Source of the DNA: Patulibacter sp.
Lineage (GTDB): Bacteria; Actinomycetota; Thermoleophilia; Solirubrobacterales; Solirubrobacteraceae
Assembly (NCBI RefSeq): GCF_030655195.1
Contig: NZ_JAURWA010000028.1
Coordinates: 1-58,999, forward strand
Length of the DNA: 58,999 nucleotides
Direction: 5' to 3'
Position 1 is the first letter of the stretch, and every line of letters starts with the position of its first letter. A program made the position numbers and the translations under genes. Under the pieces are notes generated by a model. That model was not told where the DNA came from, did not search any database, and saw only the letters and a list, made by a program, of their open reading frames with translations. Shown in pieces: positions 25,195-33,930 of this stretch.

Positions 25195-25599
25195 TCAGCC
25201 GCCGAACAGCCGCCGGGAGCCGAGGACCCGGGTGACCTCGATCTCGATCGCGACGCGCTCCGGGTTCACGCGCGGCTGCCGGTACCGGCCGGCGTAGCGG
25301 GCCACGGCCTCGGCGACGCGCTCGGGGTCGTCCGTGGCCCGGGCGACGCCCTCGAGCGTCAGCCACCGCGGCCCGTCGAGCTGGCACACCGCGGCGAGCG
25401 TGCCGTCGCGCGCGTTGCGGGCCTTCTGGCTGCCACCGCCCGTGATCACCCGCGCCAGACCGCGCTCGGGGTCCCACGTGAAGCCGACGGCCGTCACGTG
25501 CGGGGTCCCGTCGCCCCGCATGCTGGTGTAGGTCCCGAGGTGGCGCTCGGTCAGGAACGCGAGGGCGTCGGCGGTCAGGGCGTCGGGACCGGTGGGCAT
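25195..25599 (-). CDS. PPOX-class F420/FMN-dependent enzyme
   Basis: A 134-residue split-barrel protein of the pyridoxamine 5'-phosphate oxidase family, actinobacterial TIGR03618-like group that uses F420 or FMN. The pattern LTERHLGTYTSMRGDGTPHVTAVGFTWDPE and SQKARNARDGTLAAVCQLDGPRWLTLEGVA is typical. Substrate unknown. The ATG at 25599 is set by GATGAT (25611-25606) 6 nt upstream; longer in-frame sequence upstream is unlike the family. Confidence 0.86.
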   Translation of the reverse strand: MPTGPDALTADALAFLTERHLGTYTSMRGDGTPHVTAVGFTWDPERGLARVITGGGSQKARNARDGTLAAVCQLDGPRWLTLEGVARATDDPERVAEAVARYAGRYRQPRVNPERVAIEIEVTRVLGSRRLFGG

Positions 25600-25696
25600 G
25601 CGCCCATCATCCCCGCCCGTGCGGCGCCGGGGACGGGCCCGGACGTGGTCCCCGCAGCGCGGCGCCCCGGGGTCGCGCGCAGACGGACCACCGATC

Positions 25697-25734
25697 TGCA
25701 CGCATAGCGCACATCACATCGCTCTGCGTACACT
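25697..25734 (+). promoter_or_regulatory. TauE promoter with shared operator O1
   Basis: TGCACGCATAGCGCACAT (25697-25714) matches the operator found at the other catabolic promoters (16 of 18 positions identical to the copy at 36041-36061, minus strand). The -10 TACACT (25729-25734) lies 6 nt before the GTG start, so O1 covers the -35 region. Confidence 0.6.
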
Positions 25735-25740
25735 CGGGCG

Positions 25741-26508
25741 GTGTCGGCCGGCGACCTCGTCCTCATCGCCGTCGCGGGCTTCGTCGCCGGGGGCATCAAC
25801 GCCCTGGCCGGCGGCGGGTCCCTCGTGCTGTTCCCGGTGCTGCTGGCCACCGGGCTCTCGCCGCTGGTGGCCAACGTGACCAACACGGTCGCGTCGTGGC
25901 CCGGCACGGCGGGCGGCGTGCTCGGCCACCGGCCCCTCCTGCGCGGCCGGATGCGACCGCTCCTGCCGCTCGCCCTCGCCGGCGCGACGGGCTCGGCGCT
26001 CGGCTGCCTGCTGCTCCTGGTCCTGCCCGGGTCGGCGTTCGACGTGGTCGTCCCGGTCCTCGTGCTGGCGGCGTCGGTCCTGCTGGCCCTCGGGCCCCGC
26101 ATCACCGCGTGGGTCGACCGACGGGCCGCCGACGCCGCGGGCGACGACGGCGTGCCCGGTGGCCGCGGGGCGGTGCCGGCGCTCGGGGTCGCGGGGATCT
26201 ACGGCGGCTACTTCGGCGGCGCGATGGGCGTGGTGCTGCTCGCCGCGCTCAGCGTCACCCGGCGCGACGACCTGCGGCACCTCAACGCCGACAAGTCCGC
26301 GCTCTCGCTCGTCGACTGCTCCGTGGGCGTGCTGGCCTTCGGGCTGTTCGGCCCGGTCGAGTGGGCCGCGGTGCTCGTCGCCGCGCCGACCGGACTCGTC
26401 GGCGGCTACCTCGGGGCACGCCTGGCGCGAGTCATCGACGAGCGGCTGCTCCGTCTGGCCGTCGTGGCGATCGGCGTCGCCGTGGCGGCCTGGCTCGCCC
26501 TGCGCTGA
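25741..26508 (+). CDS. sulfite exporter TauE/SafE family permease
   Basis: A 255-residue membrane protein with about eight hydrophobic segments in two repeats, the TauE/SafE (PF01925) layout. GFVAGGINALAGGGSLVLFPVLLATGL is the conserved first-repeat motif and GIYGGYFGGAMGVVLLAAL the second. Members export sulfite, sulfoacetate or other small organic anions. It carries the shared operator in its promoter, placing it with the catabolic genes to the right although the adjacent GabD gene runs towards it. The GTG start is leaderless. The actual anion is unknown. Confidence 0.88.
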   Translation: MSAGDLVLIAVAGFVAGGINALAGGGSLVLFPVLLATGLSPLVANVTNTVASWPGTAGGVLGHRPLLRGRMRPLLPLALAGATGSALGCLLLLVLPGSAFDVVVPVLVLAASVLLALGPRITAWVDRRAADAAGDDGVPGGRGAVPALGVAGIYGGYFGGAMGVVLLAALSVTRRDDLRHLNADKSALSLVDCSVGVLAFGLFGPVEWAAVLVAAPTGLVGGYLGARLARVIDERLLRLAVVAIGVAVAAWLALR

Positions 26509-26561
26509 GCGACGGGCCGAGGGCCGAGGCCGGGAACGGGCGACGGACCTGCGCGCCGCGA

Positions 26562-26580
26562 TCCGGTGTCCGGCACCGGA
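26562..26580. terminator. bidirectional hairpin between TauE and GabD genes
   Basis: TCCGGTG/CACCGGA, 7-bp stem with a 5-nt loop, between the stops at 26508 and 26601. Confidence 0.55.
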
Positions 26581-26600
26581 CGCGGCCCCCGGCCCGCGCG

Positions 26601-28079
26601 TCAGGCGCCCAGGCCGTCGATGCAGAGGTACTTCAGCTCGAGGAAGTCGTCGAGGCCGTGGCGCGAGCCCTCGCGGCCCAGGCCCGACTGCTTGACGCCG
26701 CCGAACGGCGCTCCCTCGTAGGAGATCAGGCCGGTGTTGACGCCGACGACGCCGAACTCCAGCGCGCGCCCCACGCGCGCGATGCGCGCGGCGTCCTTGG
26801 AGAAGAAGTAGGCCGCGAGCCCGGACTCCGTGGCGTTGGCCAGCGCGACGGCGTCGGCCTCGTCCGTGAAGCGGAAGACCGGGGCGACGGGGCCGAACGT
26901 CTCCTCCGTGGCGATCCGCATCCCCGCGGTCGCGCCGACGAGGACCGTCGGCTCGAAGAACGTGCCGCCGAGGTCGTGCGGGCCGCCGCCGCAGACGACG
27001 GTGGCGCCGTGCTCGACCGCGTCGTTGACGTGCTCCTGCACCTTCGCGACCGCCTTGGCGTCGATCAGCGGCCCCTGCTCGGAGCCCGCGTCGAACCCGT
27101 TGCCCACGGCGAGCGCGTCGACGGCCGCCGCGAAGCGCTCCACGAAGGCGTCGTGGATCCCGTCCTGGACGAGGATGCGGTTCGCGCACACGCAGGTCTG
27201 ACCGGCGTTGCGGAACTTCGAGTCCATGGCGCCCTTGACGGCGGCGTCGAGGTCGGCGTCGTCGAAGACGATCAGGGGCGCGTTGCCGCCGAGCTCGAGC
27301 GACAGCTTCTTCACGGTGTCCGACGTCGCGCGGATCAGGTGCTTGCCCACCGCGGTGGAGCCCGTGAAGGTCAGCTTGCGCACGTGCGCGTTCTCCGTCA
27401 GCTCCGTGCCGACCTCGTCGGCCGGTCCGGGGACGACGGTCAGGACGCCCGCGGGGATCCCCGCGCGGTCGGCCAGCTCGGCCATCGCCAGCGCGGAGAG
27501 CGGCGTGGACGGGGCGGGCTTGACGACGATGGTGCAGCCGGCGGCCAGGGCGGGGGCGACCTTGCGGGCGATCATGGCCATCGGGAAGTTCCACGGCGTG
27601 ATCGCGGCGCACACGCCGATCGGCTCGCGGACGGCGAGCAGCTGCCGGCCGGGCACGTTGGTCGGGATGACGTCGCCGTAGGCGCGCTTGCCCTCCTCGG
27701 CGTACCACTCGACGAACGTGGCGCCGTAGAGGATCTCGCCCTTGGCCTCGGCCAGCGGCTTGCCCTGCTCGGCGGTGATGATCGACGCGAGGTCGTCGGC
27801 GTGCTCGACGATCAGGTCGAACCAGCGGCGCATGAGGATCGAGCGGTCCTTCGCGGTGCGCGCCGCCCACGCCGGGAACGCCGCGGCGGCCGCGTCGATC
27901 GCCCGGACGGCGTCGGTGCGCGTGGCGTCGGCCACCGACGCGATCTCGCGGCCCGTCGCCGGGTCCGTGACGGCCAGGCGTCGGTCGCCCTCCGCCGGCG
28001 TCCAGCCGCCGTCGAGGTAGAGGTCCGAGCGCAGGAGGGCCGGGTCGGCGAGCGCGGTGGGGAAGGCGGCGGTGGTCAT
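26601..28079 (-). CDS. gabD: succinate-semialdehyde dehydrogenase-like aldehyde dehydrogenase
   Basis: A 492-residue NAD(P)-dependent aldehyde dehydrogenase, which oxidises an omega-carboxylic semialdehyde to the dicarboxylate. GabD family features: ITPWNFPMAMIARKVAPALAAGC, TFTGSTAVGKHL, the general base Glu in LSLELGGNAP and the nucleophile Cys in NAGQTCVCANR (about residue 295), followed by EETFGPVAPVFRF. It is divergent from a class III aminotransferase, and shared operators lie between them, so the aminotransferase product is a likely substrate. Alpha-ketoglutarate semialdehyde from the DapA-family branch is another candidate. GGAG lies 5 nt before the ATG. Confidence 0.9.
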   Translation of the reverse strand: MTTAAFPTALADPALLRSDLYLDGGWTPAEGDRRLAVTDPATGREIASVADATRTDAVRAIDAAAAAFPAWAARTAKDRSILMRRWFDLIVEHADDLASIITAEQGKPLAEAKGEILYGATFVEWYAEEGKRAYGDVIPTNVPGRQLLAVREPIGVCAAITPWNFPMAMIARKVAPALAAGCTIVVKPAPSTPLSALAMAELADRAGIPAGVLTVVPGPADEVGTELTENAHVRKLTFTGSTAVGKHLIRATSDTVKKLSLELGGNAPLIVFDDADLDAAVKGAMDSKFRNAGQTCVCANRILVQDGIHDAFVERFAAAVDALAVGNGFDAGSEQGPLIDAKAVAKVQEHVNDAVEHGATVVCGGGPHDLGGTFFEPTVLVGATAGMRIATEETFGPVAPVFRFTDEADAVALANATESGLAAYFFSKDAARIARVGRALEFGVVGVNTGLISYEGAPFGGVKQSGLGREGSRHGLDDFLELKYLCIDGLGA

Positions 28080-28131
28080 GCGTGCTCCGGTGGTCGGACG
28101 CGACGCGCGGGCGCATCGCAAGAACTCCGGC

Positions 28132-28152
28132 GATGCTCGCATAACGCACAAC
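28132..28152 (+). promoter_or_regulatory. shared operator O2
   Basis: GATGCTCGCATAACGCACAA begins at 28132. It sits 53 nt upstream of the GabD start and overlaps a plausible minus-strand promoter (TTGCGA-N17-GAGCAT), so binding should affect GabD transcription. Confidence 0.65.
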
Positions 28153-28171
28153 TGATCGCAATCCGCGCAAA

Positions 28172-28205
28172 ACGGCTGGACAGCCGTCACACGATCCCCT
28201 ACTGT
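28172..28205 (+). promoter_or_regulatory. aminotransferase operon promoter with overlapping dyad
   Basis: -35 TGGACA (28177-28182), 17-bp spacer and -10 TACTGT (28200-28205). A dyad, ACGGCTG-GA-CAGCCGT (28172-28187), overlaps the -35 and is unrelated to the shared operator, so a second regulator may act here. Confidence 0.55.
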
Positions 28206-28220
28206 GCGTCCTCCGAGCAC

Positions 28221-28240
28221 CTGAACGCAATGCGAGCACC
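28221..28240 (-). promoter_or_regulatory. shared operator O3
   Basis: On the minus strand, GGTGCTCGCATTGCGTTCAG. It lies downstream of the predicted transcription start of the aminotransferase operon and covers its ATG (28230), a position suited to a roadblock. Confidence 0.65.
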
Positions 28241-29621
28241 AGTGACCCCTACCGCCTCCAGCGACGCCGACCGCCGCTACGTCTTCCACCCCTTCAGCGA
28301 CCTCGGCGCGCACGAGCGCAACGGGTCCATGGCGATGATGGTCTCGGGCAGCGGCTCGCGACTGACCGCCGACGACGGCCGCGAGTACCTCGACGCGATG
28401 GCCGGGCTGTGGTGCGTCAACGCCGGGTACGGCCGCGTCGAGATCGCCGACGCGATCCGCGAGCAGGCCGTGACGCTGCCGTACTTCCACGGCTTCTCGT
28501 CCATGGCGACCGAGCCGCCGGCGCTCCTGGCCGAGAAGGTCATCGGCATGGCCGGGCCGCGGATGTCGAAGATCTTCTACGGCAACAGCGGGTCGGACGC
28601 CAACGACACCCAGCTGAAGATCGTCTGGATGTACAACAACCTCCTGGGCCGTCCGGAGAAGAAGAAGATCATCGCCCGCGAGCGCGGGTACCACGGCGTC
28701 ACGATCGCGTCGGCCAGCCTCACGGGCCTGCCCGCGATGCACGCCGCCTTCGACCTGCCGCTGCCGCGGATCAAGCACACCTCCGCGCCGCACCGGCTCT
28801 GGGGCAAGAACGCGGGCGAGACCGACGCGCAGTTCTCCCAGCGCCTGGCCGACGAGCTCGAGGAGCTGATCCTCGCCGAGGGTCCCGACACCGTCGCCGC
28901 GTTCATCGGCGAGCCGGTGCAGGCGGCGGGCGGCGTCATCGTCCCGCCCGACGGCTACTGGGCCGCGATCCAGGCCGTCCTGAAGAAGTACGACATCCTC
29001 CTGATCGCCGACGAGGTCGTCTCCGGCTTCGGGCGTCTGGGAGGCTCCTTCGGCAGCGACCTGCTGGGCATGGAGCCCGACCTCGTGACCGTCGCCAAGG
29101 GCATCACCTCCGCCTACGTCCCGCTCTCGGGCGTCATCGTGTCCGACAAGGTCTGGGACGTGCTCTCCGGCGACCCGGCCGGGGTCTTCCAGCACGGCTA
29201 CACCTACAGCGCCCACCCGCTCGCCGCGGCCGCGGCGCTGGCGAACCTCGAGCTGATCGAGCGCGACGGCCTGATGGACGCGGTCCACGCCCGCGGCGAC
29301 CAGCTGCGCGCCGCGCTGCGCGACGCGTTCGCCGACCACCCCAACGTCGGCGAGGTCCGCGGCATGGGACTCGTCGCCGCCGTCGAGTTCGTGGCCGACC
29401 GCGATCCGATGACCCGCTTCGACCCGGCCCTGAAGGTCGGCGCACGGGTCACCCGCGCCAGCCTCGACCGCGGCATCGTCACCCGGGCGCTGCCCGCGGC
29501 CGACACGATCTCGTTCTCCCCGCCGTTCGTGGTGACGGAGGAGGAGATCGGCGAGATGGTCGCCGGCACCCGCGCCGCGCTCGACCAGGTCGCGGACGAG
29601 CTCGTCCGCGAGCGGGTCTAG
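28230..29621 (+). CDS. class III aminotransferase (omega-amino acid/putrescine-type)
   Basis: A 463-residue PLP enzyme that moves an amino group from an omega-amine or omega-amino acid to pyruvate or a keto acid. LDAMAGLWCVNAGYGR, NSGSDANDTQLK and the ring-stacking RGYHGVTIASASLTG are typical of the SpuC/beta-alanine-pyruvate group; ADEVVSGFGRLG holds the PLP-binding Asp and TVAKGITSAYVPL the Schiff-base Lys (about residue 289). The first gene of a five-gene run ending at the CRYL1-like dehydrogenase, with 21 nt to the next gene. GTG at 28242 is an alternative start that would avoid the operator. Confidence 0.9.
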   Translation: MRAPVTPTASSDADRRYVFHPFSDLGAHERNGSMAMMVSGSGSRLTADDGREYLDAMAGLWCVNAGYGRVEIADAIREQAVTLPYFHGFSSMATEPPALLAEKVIGMAGPRMSKIFYGNSGSDANDTQLKIVWMYNNLLGRPEKKKIIARERGYHGVTIASASLTGLPAMHAAFDLPLPRIKHTSAPHRLWGKNAGETDAQFSQRLADELEELILAEGPDTVAAFIGEPVQAAGGVIVPPDGYWAAIQAVLKKYDILLIADEVVSGFGRLGGSFGSDLLGMEPDLVTVAKGITSAYVPLSGVIVSDKVWDVLSGDPAGVFQHGYTYSAHPLAAAAALANLELIERDGLMDAVHARGDQLRAALRDAFADHPNVGEVRGMGLVAAVEFVADRDPMTRFDPALKVGARVTRASLDRGIVTRALPAADTISFSPPFVVTEEEIGEMVAGTRAALDQVADELVRERV

Positions 29622-29642
29622 GCGGGAAGGACCGCGCCCCGC

Positions 29643-30872
29643 GTGCCCGGACCGGACCGCGAGCAGGACGCCGACCGCCCCGCACCGGGCGTCGCGCACC
29701 CGGCGTCCGGCGACGGGCGCCGCCCCCGGCTGGGGCTGATCGTCAACCCGGTCGCCGGGGTCGGCGGACGCGTGGGGCTGAAGGGCAGCGACGGCGCCGC
29801 CGTGCAGCGGCGCGCGCTCTGGGCCGGGGCCGTGCCGCAGGCGTCGGTCCGCACGATCCGGGCGCTCCGCCGGCTCGCGGGCGTCACGGGTCTCGAGGTC
29901 CTCGCGGCCCCCGGGGCGATGGGGGCCGACCAGGCCGCGGCCGTCGGCCTGTCCGCGACGGCCATCGCGTGGTCCGGGACGGTCCCGTCGTCGTGCGCGC
30001 CCGGCCAGGGGCTGCCGCCGACGACCGCCGCCGACACGCGAGCGGCCGCCCGCGAGCTCGTGCGGGCCGGGGTCGACCTGCTGCTCTTCGCCGGCGGCGA
30101 CGGCACGGCGTGCGACGTCCACGACGTCGTCGGCGACCGCGTCCCGGTGCTCGGCATCCCGACCGGCGTGAAGATGCACTCCGGCGTCTTCGCCTCCTCG
30201 CCCGAGGCGGCGGGGGAGGCCACCGCGGCATGGCTGGCCGACCCGTCCCCCGACCGCCTGGTCGACGCGGACGTCGCCGACATCGACGAGGTCGCCGTGC
30301 GCGAGGACCGGATCGCCACGCGCCTGCACGGGCGGGTCCGCGTGCCGCGCGACCGCGCGCGGGTGCTCGCGGCCAAGGGCGGGACGGCGCGCCGCGTCGA
30401 CGCCGAGCTCGACGCCGCCTGCGCGCGCACGATGGACGACGTGGCCCCCGGGACCCTGGTCCTCGTCGGGCCGGGCACCACCGCCGGCCGCGCGCTCCGG
30501 GGCCTGGGCCTGCCGTCCACGCTGCTGGGCGTCGACGCGGTCCGCGACGGCGAGGACGTCGGCCGGGACCTCGACGAGCGCGGCCTGCTCGCGCTGCTGG
30601 ACGACGCGCCGAGCGCGGTCCTGCTGCTCGGCGTCGTCGGCGGTCAGGGCGCGCTGCTCGGCCGCGGCAACCAGCAGCTCTCGCCCGCCGTCCTGCGCCG
30701 GCTCGGCCCGGGCGCGCTGCGGGTGGTCGCCGGTCGCGACAAGCTCGCCGCGCTCTCCCCGGGCGCCCTGCGCGTCGACACCGGCGACGCCGAGCTCGAC
30801 CGCCGGCTCTCCGGCCACCTGCCCGTCCGCGTGTCCGCGCGCGAGACCGTCGTCATGGCGGTCGCCCCGTGA
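29643..30872 (+). CDS. ATP-NAD/AcoX-type kinase
   Basis: A 409-residue protein of the ATP-NAD kinase/AcoX family. After a charged N-terminus, RLGLIVNPVAGVGGRVGLKGSDG (about residues 30-52) and the nucleotide-binding GGDGTACDVHDVV (about 150) give the NAD-kinase-like fold, with GIPTGVKMHSGVFA following. AcoX is found in acetoin clusters and other catabolic operons; its reaction has not been settled. Here it lies between the aminotransferase and the P-protein-like pair, whose first gene overlaps its stop (GTGA). It may phosphorylate a cofactor or an intermediate; that is inference. Confidence 0.85.
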   Translation: MPGPDREQDADRPAPGVAHPASGDGRRPRLGLIVNPVAGVGGRVGLKGSDGAAVQRRALWAGAVPQASVRTIRALRRLAGVTGLEVLAAPGAMGADQAAAVGLSATAIAWSGTVPSSCAPGQGLPPTTAADTRAAARELVRAGVDLLLFAGGDGTACDVHDVVGDRVPVLGIPTGVKMHSGVFASSPEAAGEATAAWLADPSPDRLVDADVADIDEVAVREDRIATRLHGRVRVPRDRARVLAAKGGTARRVDAELDAACARTMDDVAPGTLVLVGPGTTAGRALRGLGLPSTLLGVDAVRDGEDVGRDLDERGLLALLDDAPSAVLLLGVVGGQGALLGRGNQQLSPAVLRRLGPGALRVVAGRDKLAALSPGALRVDTGDAELDRRLSGHLPVRVSARETVVMAVAP

Positions 30873-32395
30873 CCCCGAAGTCCCCGACCCCGAGGCCCGT
30901 CGTGTCCCCGAGCTCCGCCCACCCGTACATGGCCAACTCCGCGCCGGCGCTCCGCCAGGAGCTGCTCGACGCCATCGGGGTCGCCGACGCCGAGGAGCTG
31001 TTCGAGCAGATCCCGGAGGACCACCGCCTCACCGGTGGGCTGACCCTGCCGCCCGCGCTGCGCTCCGAGGCCGAGCTCGAGCGGCACCTGCGCCGGACCC
31101 TGGCCAAGAACGGCGACGCCGAGCGGTCGCTGAGCTTCCTCGGCGGCGGCGTCTGGCAGCACCACGTCCCCGCGATCTGCGACGAGATCGCCGGCCGCAC
31201 CGAGTTCGTCACGTCGGAGTGGGGGACCCCGGCGTCCGACCACGGCCGCAACCAGGCGTGGTTCGAGTTCGCCTCGCAGCTCGGCGAGCTCGTCGACCTC
31301 GACTTCGTCGGCCTGCCCGTCTACTCCTGGGGCTGCGCCCTGGGCCACGCGGTGCGGATGACGGCCCGGATGACCGGCCGCTCCGAGGTCCTCGTCCCGG
31401 CGAACCTCGACCGCGAGCGCCTCGCCGTCCTGCGCACGTACTGCCAGCCGCCCGAGATGCGCTCGGCGATCCTCGTCGTCCCCGTCGCGGTCGACCCGGC
31501 GACGGGCGGCCTGGACCTCGACGACCTCGACCTCCGGCTCTCGGAGCGCACCGCGGCGGTCTACTTCGAGAACCCGTCCTCGCACGGGGCGATCGAGGCG
31601 CGCGGCGCCGAGATCTCCGCCCGCGCCCGCGCGGCCGGGGCGGAGACGATCGTCGGCGTCGACCCGCTGTCGCTCGGCCTGCTGGCCCCGCCGCCGTCCT
31701 ACGGGGCCGACGTCGTGGTCGGCTCGACGCAGCCGCTGGGCATCCACATGAACTGCGGCGGCGGCACGGGCGGCTTCATCGCCACCCGGGACGACGAGCG
31801 GTACGCCCGGCAGTACCCGACGTTGCAGGTCTCGATCGCCCCGACGCTGACGCCGGGCGAGCACGGCTTCGCGATGGCGCTCTTCGAGCAGAGCTCCTAC
31901 GGACGGCGCGAGGACGGCAACGACTGGACCGGCAACTCCGTCTACCTGTGGGCCGTGGTCAACGCGGTCTACATGTCGCTCATGGGGCCGGAGGGCTTCC
32001 GCGAGCTCGGCGAGCTGCTGATCCAGCGCGCGAACCACGCGGCGCGGCGCATCGGCGCGATCCCCGGGGTGTCGATCGCCCACCCGCACGTCTTCAAGGA
32101 GCTCGTCGTGGACGTCACCGACACCGGCCGGACCGTGGCCGAGGTCAACGCGGCGCTCCTGGAGCGCGGGATCTTCGGCGGCGCGGCGCTGCCCGACGAC
32201 CTGCCGGCCGGGGAGCCCGACCTGGGGTTCGCCGTGACCGACGAGGTTCGTGAGGACGCCCCGGCGCCCACCTCGACCCCCTCCGGCTCGCCGGTCGCGC
32301 CGGCCCGCCAGCGCGCGCTCTACTGCTTCACCGAGGTCCACGCCCAGGAGGACGTCGACCGACTCGTCGACGCCCTGACGGAGGTCCTCGCATGA
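30869..32395 (+). CDS. glycine dehydrogenase subunit 1-like (GcvPA-like) PLP-family protein
   Basis: A 508-residue homologue of the N-terminal half of the glycine cleavage P-protein. Family landmarks are YMANSAPALRQELLDAIGV, FLGGGVWQHHVPAI, TSEWGTP and a long fold-type I domain. It is clearly divergent: the usual GGPYLGFFA is CGGGTGGFIA and the strongly conserved SNICTNQAL is replaced by DWTGNSVYL. No gcvH, gcvT or lpd is present in the window, so a substrate other than glycine is likely. The GTG start overlaps the AcoX stop and the stop overlaps the partner gene (ATGA). GTG at 30902 is an alternative start. Confidence 0.85.
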   Translation: MTPKSPTPRPVVSPSSAHPYMANSAPALRQELLDAIGVADAEELFEQIPEDHRLTGGLTLPPALRSEAELERHLRRTLAKNGDAERSLSFLGGGVWQHHVPAICDEIAGRTEFVTSEWGTPASDHGRNQAWFEFASQLGELVDLDFVGLPVYSWGCALGHAVRMTARMTGRSEVLVPANLDRERLAVLRTYCQPPEMRSAILVVPVAVDPATGGLDLDDLDLRLSERTAAVYFENPSSHGAIEARGAEISARARAAGAETIVGVDPLSLGLLAPPPSYGADVVVGSTQPLGIHMNCGGGTGGFIATRDDERYARQYPTLQVSIAPTLTPGEHGFAMALFEQSSYGRREDGNDWTGNSVYLWAVVNAVYMSLMGPEGFRELGELLIQRANHAARRIGAIPGVSIAHPHVFKELVVDVTDTGRTVAEVNAALLERGIFGGAALPDDLPAGEPDLGFAVTDEVREDAPAPTSTPSGSPVAPARQRALYCFTEVHAQEDVDRLVDALTEVLA

Positions 32396-33930
32396 GCCCC
32401 TCGCTGCCGAGGTACCGGTCCGCCGACTGGGACGAGCCCGTCGTCCTGGAGCTCGGGCGCCCCGGCCGGCGCGGGATCTACGCGCCGCAGGTGGAGGACG
32501 ACGTCGCCGCCGACGTCGACGCGCTGCTGCCGCCCGGCGTCCGCCGCACCACCCCGCCGGCGCTGCCCGAGCTCTCGGAGTTCGAGGTCCAGCGCCACTA
32601 CAACCACCTCTCCCAGATGACGCTCGGGATGATGGGGATCAACCTCTTCGGCACGTGCACGATGAAGTACAACCCGCGCGTCAACGAGCGGGTCGTCGCC
32701 CGGCCCGAGCTCGCCGAGGTGCACCCGCAGCAGGACCCCTCGACGCTCCAGGGGATCCTCGAGATCGTCCACGCGTTCGAGGGCATCCTGCAGGAGCTCT
32801 CGGGCATGGACCGCTTCGTCTTCCAGCCCGGCGGCGGCGCGGACGCGGCCTACACGCACGCCTGCATCACCCGCGCCTACCACGCATCCCGCGGTGAGCT
32901 GGCCCGGCGGACCGAGGTCATCACCACGATCCAGACGCACCCGTGCTCCCCGGCGACCGCCGCCGCGGCGGGCTTCGACGTGGTCACCCTGCCGTTGGGC
33001 CCCGACGGCTACCCGACGCTCGAGTCGCTGAAGGCCGCGGTCTCCGACCGGACCGCCGCCCTGATGGTCGGCAACCCCGACGACATGGGCGTCTACAACC
33101 CGGAGATGAAGGAGTGGGTCCGGATCGTGCACGAGGCGGGCGGGCTCTGCTTCTACGACCACGCGAACTTCAACGGCGTGATGAGCCGGATCCGGGCCCG
33201 CGAGCTCGGGTTCGACGCGTGCATGTACATGCTGCACAAGACCTTCGCCGGGCCCAAGGGCGGCGGCGGCCCGGCCGTCGGCGCGTACGGCTGCCAGCCC
33301 GAGCTCGTGCCGTTCCTGCCGCGGCCGCTGGTCGACCTGCACGACGGCGTCTACGGGCTGGACGAGGGCGACGAGCGCTCGATCGGCCGCGTGCGCGAGT
33401 ACTGGGGCAACGTCCCCGTCGTCGTCAAGGCCTACTCGTGGGTCCGGGCGCTGGGAGCCGAGGGGATCCGCCAGGCCGCCGACCTCTCCGTCATCGCCAA
33501 CAACTACATGGAGACCCGGCTCCTGCAGATCCGCGGCGTGAGCAAGTCGCACCCGCACCTGACGCAGCACCGGCTGGAGATGACGCGCTACAGCCTGGAG
33601 CAGGTGCACGCCGACACCGGCATCGACGTGCACGACATCCAGAACCGCATGGTCGACTTCGGCGTCGATGCCCCGTGGCTGGCCCACGAGCCGTGGCTGA
33701 TCCCCGAGCCGATCACCCCCGAGGCCGGCGAGACCTGGTCGAAGGAGGACATCGACACCTGGATCGACGTGCTCGCCGAGGTCGTCCGCGAGGCCTACGA
33801 GGACCCCGAGACGGTCCGGACGGCGCCGCACAACCACGCGATCGCGCAGGTCCAGGCCGGCGGCGTCGACGATCCGGAGCGGTGGGCGACGACCTGGCGG
33901 GCGCACGTGCGCAAGCGGGCGTCGGCGTGA
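32392..33930 (+). CDS. glycine dehydrogenase subunit 2-like (GcvPB-like) PLP protein
   Basis: A 512-residue homologue of the catalytic C-terminal half of the glycine cleavage P-protein. CTMKYNPRVNE, FQPGGGADAAYTHACI and YDHANFNGVM (PLP site) are retained, and the Schiff-base Lys is in MLHKTFAGPKGGGGPAVG (about residue 283). In true GcvPB the following residue pattern is STPHGGGGPG, so the glycine-loop His is Lys here. With subunit 1 it should form an alpha2beta2-type decarboxylase. The substrate is unknown. It overlaps its neighbours by 4 nt at both ends (ATGA, GTGA). Confidence 0.87.
   Translation: MSPSLPRYRSADWDEPVVLELGRPGRRGIYAPQVEDDVAADVDALLPPGVRRTTPPALPELSEFEVQRHYNHLSQMTLGMMGINLFGTCTMKYNPRVNERVVARPELAEVHPQQDPSTLQGILEIVHAFEGILQELSGMDRFVFQPGGGADAAYTHACITRAYHASRGELARRTEVITTIQTHPCSPATAAAAGFDVVTLPLGPDGYPTLESLKAAVSDRTAALMVGNPDDMGVYNPEMKEWVRIVHEAGGLCFYDHANFNGVMSRIRARELGFDACMYMLHKTFAGPKGGGGPAVGAYGCQPELVPFLPRPLVDLHDGVYGLDEGDERSIGRVREYWGNVPVVVKAYSWVRALGAEGIRQAADLSVIANNYMETRLLQIRGVSKSHPHLTQHRLEMTRYSLEQVHADTGIDVHDIQNRMVDFGVDAPWLAHEPWLIPEPITPEAGETWSKEDIDTWIDVLAEVVREAYEDPETVRTAPHNHAIAQVQAGGVDDPERWATTWRAHVRKRASA

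Noticed and set aside
26601..30818. A 1405-codon open frame on the minus strand that runs through the aminotransferase and AcoX genes
   Set aside because: Only its last 492 codons encode a recognisable protein (GabD). The rest is the complement of well-supported plus-strand genes, an effect of high GC content removing stop codons.
30869..33930. Ordinary glycine cleavage system
   Set aside because: No gcvH, gcvT or lipoamide dehydrogenase gene nearby, and key conserved segments of the P-protein are replaced.
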